Shown piece by piece: positions 34,642-35,869 of a stretch of DNA of 35,869 nt. The translations under genes were made by a program, and so were the position numbers. The notes below the pieces were generated by a model. The model worked only from the letters and a program-made list of their open reading frames with translations, was not told the origin of the DNA and made no database searches. This stretch comes from Muribaculaceae bacterium (GTDB taxonomy: Bacteria; Bacteroidota; Bacteroidia; Bacteroidales; Muribaculaceae): positions 1 through 35,869 of the forward strand of contig JAMPII010000022.1 of NCBI GenBank assembly GCA_023662835.1. The letters are read 5' to 3'. Every line of letters begins with the position of its first letter. Within the stretch, counting starts at the first letter, position 1.

Positions 34642-34646
34642 TAAAA

Positions 34647-35864
34647 ATGAACCTCCGAATAGTAATATTGAAAGCGAAGCAACGAGCCGACGGATCACAT
34701 AAAATCCGGATTGCAGTTTCTCACAACTCAACCACTCGTTACATCCCTACCCGCTTCTCTGTGGATGGGGAGCGTAACTTGCGCAATGGCGTTGTCGTGA
34801 ATATGCCGAATGCTTCCTACATCAATCAGCAACTTCGGACGGAACTCAATAAGATCTATACAATCTTCGACACTCTCGAAGATAGGGATGTCTACACTTG
34901 CACTCAACTCATCAAGGTCATCAAACACAAGATGACCAAAGGAACTATCCGAACAGTTGAGGAAATCAACTTTGAATTTCTCCGTATCAAGCAACACTCT
35001 TGGTCGGAGGGAACAATGCGCCTCCACAAGGACGGAATTAAGAGGTTCATTGACTATGCCGGCAAGAACTTCATCTTGTCAATGCTTGACTCTGCAATGC
35101 TGTATAGTTACAAGGCTCACCTGAAAAGTTTGGGTATGTCTGAAACGACTATCGGCATACGTATCGGAGTCATTCGGCGACTTGTCTATTTCGCCACGAC
35201 ACATGGCTATGCCAAATATGACATTCCACCTTTCTACGATTACAAGGAGAAAATTCCTGTGGCGAGAGACATTGCACTTTCTCTTGATCAGTTGCGAGAG
35301 GTCAGAGATATGGAAATCTCCGGCAAGTGGGAGCAATGTGCGAGAGACATCTTCATGCTCTCATTCTATATGTGTGGAATGAATATGGCGGACCTCCTCG
35401 AACAGGATCTGTCAAAGCCTACCGTGAAATTCATTCGTGTAAAGACACGGAGCAGACGAAATCCAAATGAATTTACCGAGTTTACGATTCAGCCGGAAGC
35501 ACGTGCTATCATCAACAAGTATATCTGCGAGGACGGCAAGCTCCGTTTCTATGGCAGGGAAACAAAAAAGTCAATCCAGCATATCACTGACGACTATATC
35601 CGAAAAATCCGTGCCGAACTGGGCTTTGACAAGATGGTTTACTATTCTGCCCGAAAGACTTTTGCGCAGTTGGCAAATGAATTGATGATAAAGGACACCG
35701 TTATTGAATACTGCATTGGCGATGCCCCAAGCAATCCCCGACGGGCATTGAACTTCTATATCAAAATAAACAAACGGATAGCCGACAAGGCTATCCGAAA
35801 GGTATTTGATGCTGTTGCGTCCGACAAGTCATTGGAGCAACTTATGACCGAGGCAGACATTTAG
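34647..35864 (+). CDS. Tyrosine-type site-specific recombinase/integrase, divergent active site
   Basis: A 405-residue recombinase with the layout of Bacteroidota integrases: an Arm-DNA-binding N-terminus (about 1-95), a SAM-like core-binding domain (about 103-195) and a catalytic domain (about 205-390). The likely nucleophile is Y371 in LNFYIKI. K266 and R336 occupy the expected Lys and second Arg positions. The first Arg site reads N246 (CGMNMADLL), the first His Y333 (YYSARKTFA), and the second His D359 (CIGDAPSN). IntDOT of CTnDOT is a known active relative lacking the first Arg, so activity cannot be excluded. The gene is complete and ends 5 bases before the window does, so the element it serves would lie to the right. 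It follows the groEL terminator by about 60 bases, with no tRNA nearby. Confidence 0.88.
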   Translation: MNLRIVILKAKQRADGSHKIRIAVSHNSTTRYIPTRFSVDGERNLRNGVVVNMPNASYINQQLRTELNKIYTIFDTLEDRDVYTCTQLIKVIKHKMTKGTIRTVEEINFEFLRIKQHSWSEGTMRLHKDGIKRFIDYAGKNFILSMLDSAMLYSYKAHLKSLGMSETTIGIRIGVIRRLVYFATTHGYAKYDIPPFYDYKEKIPVARDIALSLDQLREVRDMEISGKWEQCARDIFMLSFYMCGMNMADLLEQDLSKPTVKFIRVKTRSRRNPNEFTEFTIQPEARAIINKYICEDGKLRFYGRETKKSIQHITDDYIRKIRAELGFDKMVYYSARKTFAQLANELMIKDTVIEYCIGDAPSNPRRALNFYIKINKRIADKAIRKVFDAVASDKSLEQLMTEADI

Positions 35865-35869
35865 TCTGT

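Noticed and set aside
34483-34646. tRNA gene as the integrase target
   Set aside because: I can fold no cloverleaf or T-loop motif in this gap; only a terminator and hexamer repeats are visible.

Overview
The window is about 36 kb of chromosome from a member of the Bacteroidales, most likely Muribaculaceae or a close relative (the order is well supported, the family is inference). The evidence is Bacteroidota promoters of the TTTG / TAnnTTTG type (clearest before dnaN, an LptF/LptG-like permease gene and groES), Bacteroidota-restricted families (DUF4295, DUF4835, an OmpP1/FadL-type 'hemin receptor' porin, a PIF1-like helicase with a TPR tail, an LptF/LptG-like permease with a long tail), and an L28-L33-DUF4295 gene order. 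Nearly everything is core gene content and coding density is high. No intergenic gap exceeds 300 bases, and I see no tRNA, rRNA or CRISPR array.

Layout. Bases 1-130 are unusually GC-rich (about 65% over 1-110, counted by hand), hairpin-rich and apparently non-coding. On the minus strand, 173-5114 is a run of four genes: two rhomboid proteases, an endonuclease/exonuclease/phosphatase-family membrane protein and an M3 peptidase. Next, also on minus, come an M23/LysM endopeptidase, ndk, recG and the ribosomal cluster rpmB-rpmG-DUF4295 with its own promoter, structured leader and strong terminator. Bases 10085-16698 look like one minus-strand operon, dnaN - DnaQ-like exonuclease - coaBC - DUF4835 - recN - rlmB, read from a textbook promoter before dnaN. 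A back-to-back promoter starts the plus-strand permease-ribBA pair (16916-20102). A CPBP glutamic protease (minus) and dacB/PBP4 (plus) follow. After these come a secreted protein with an extreme tryptophan-rich segment, an outer-membrane barrel, a PIF1-TPR helicase and nadE, all plus. mutS2 (minus) overlaps the end of nadE tail to tail. groES-groEL (plus) have a good promoter and terminator. The last gene is a complete tyrosine recombinase that stops 5 bases before the window ends.

How the genes fit together. There is a replication/repair theme (dnaN, exonuclease, recN, recG, mutS2-like, PIF1-like), a cofactor theme (coaBC, ribBA, nadE) and an envelope theme (M23/LysM, PBP4, permease, porin, rhomboids, CPBP). 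The uneven window length, the repeat-like left end and the integrase at the right end suggest that this is a whole contig broken at repeated or mobile DNA; this is inference.

The items most worth a second look are the secreted protein with 25 Trp in 77 residues next to the outer-membrane barrel, the integrase that lacks several canonical catalytic residues with four TTGTCC sites in front of it, a 12-base palindrome shared by distant gene starts, the structured leader of rpmB, and the GC-rich left end.
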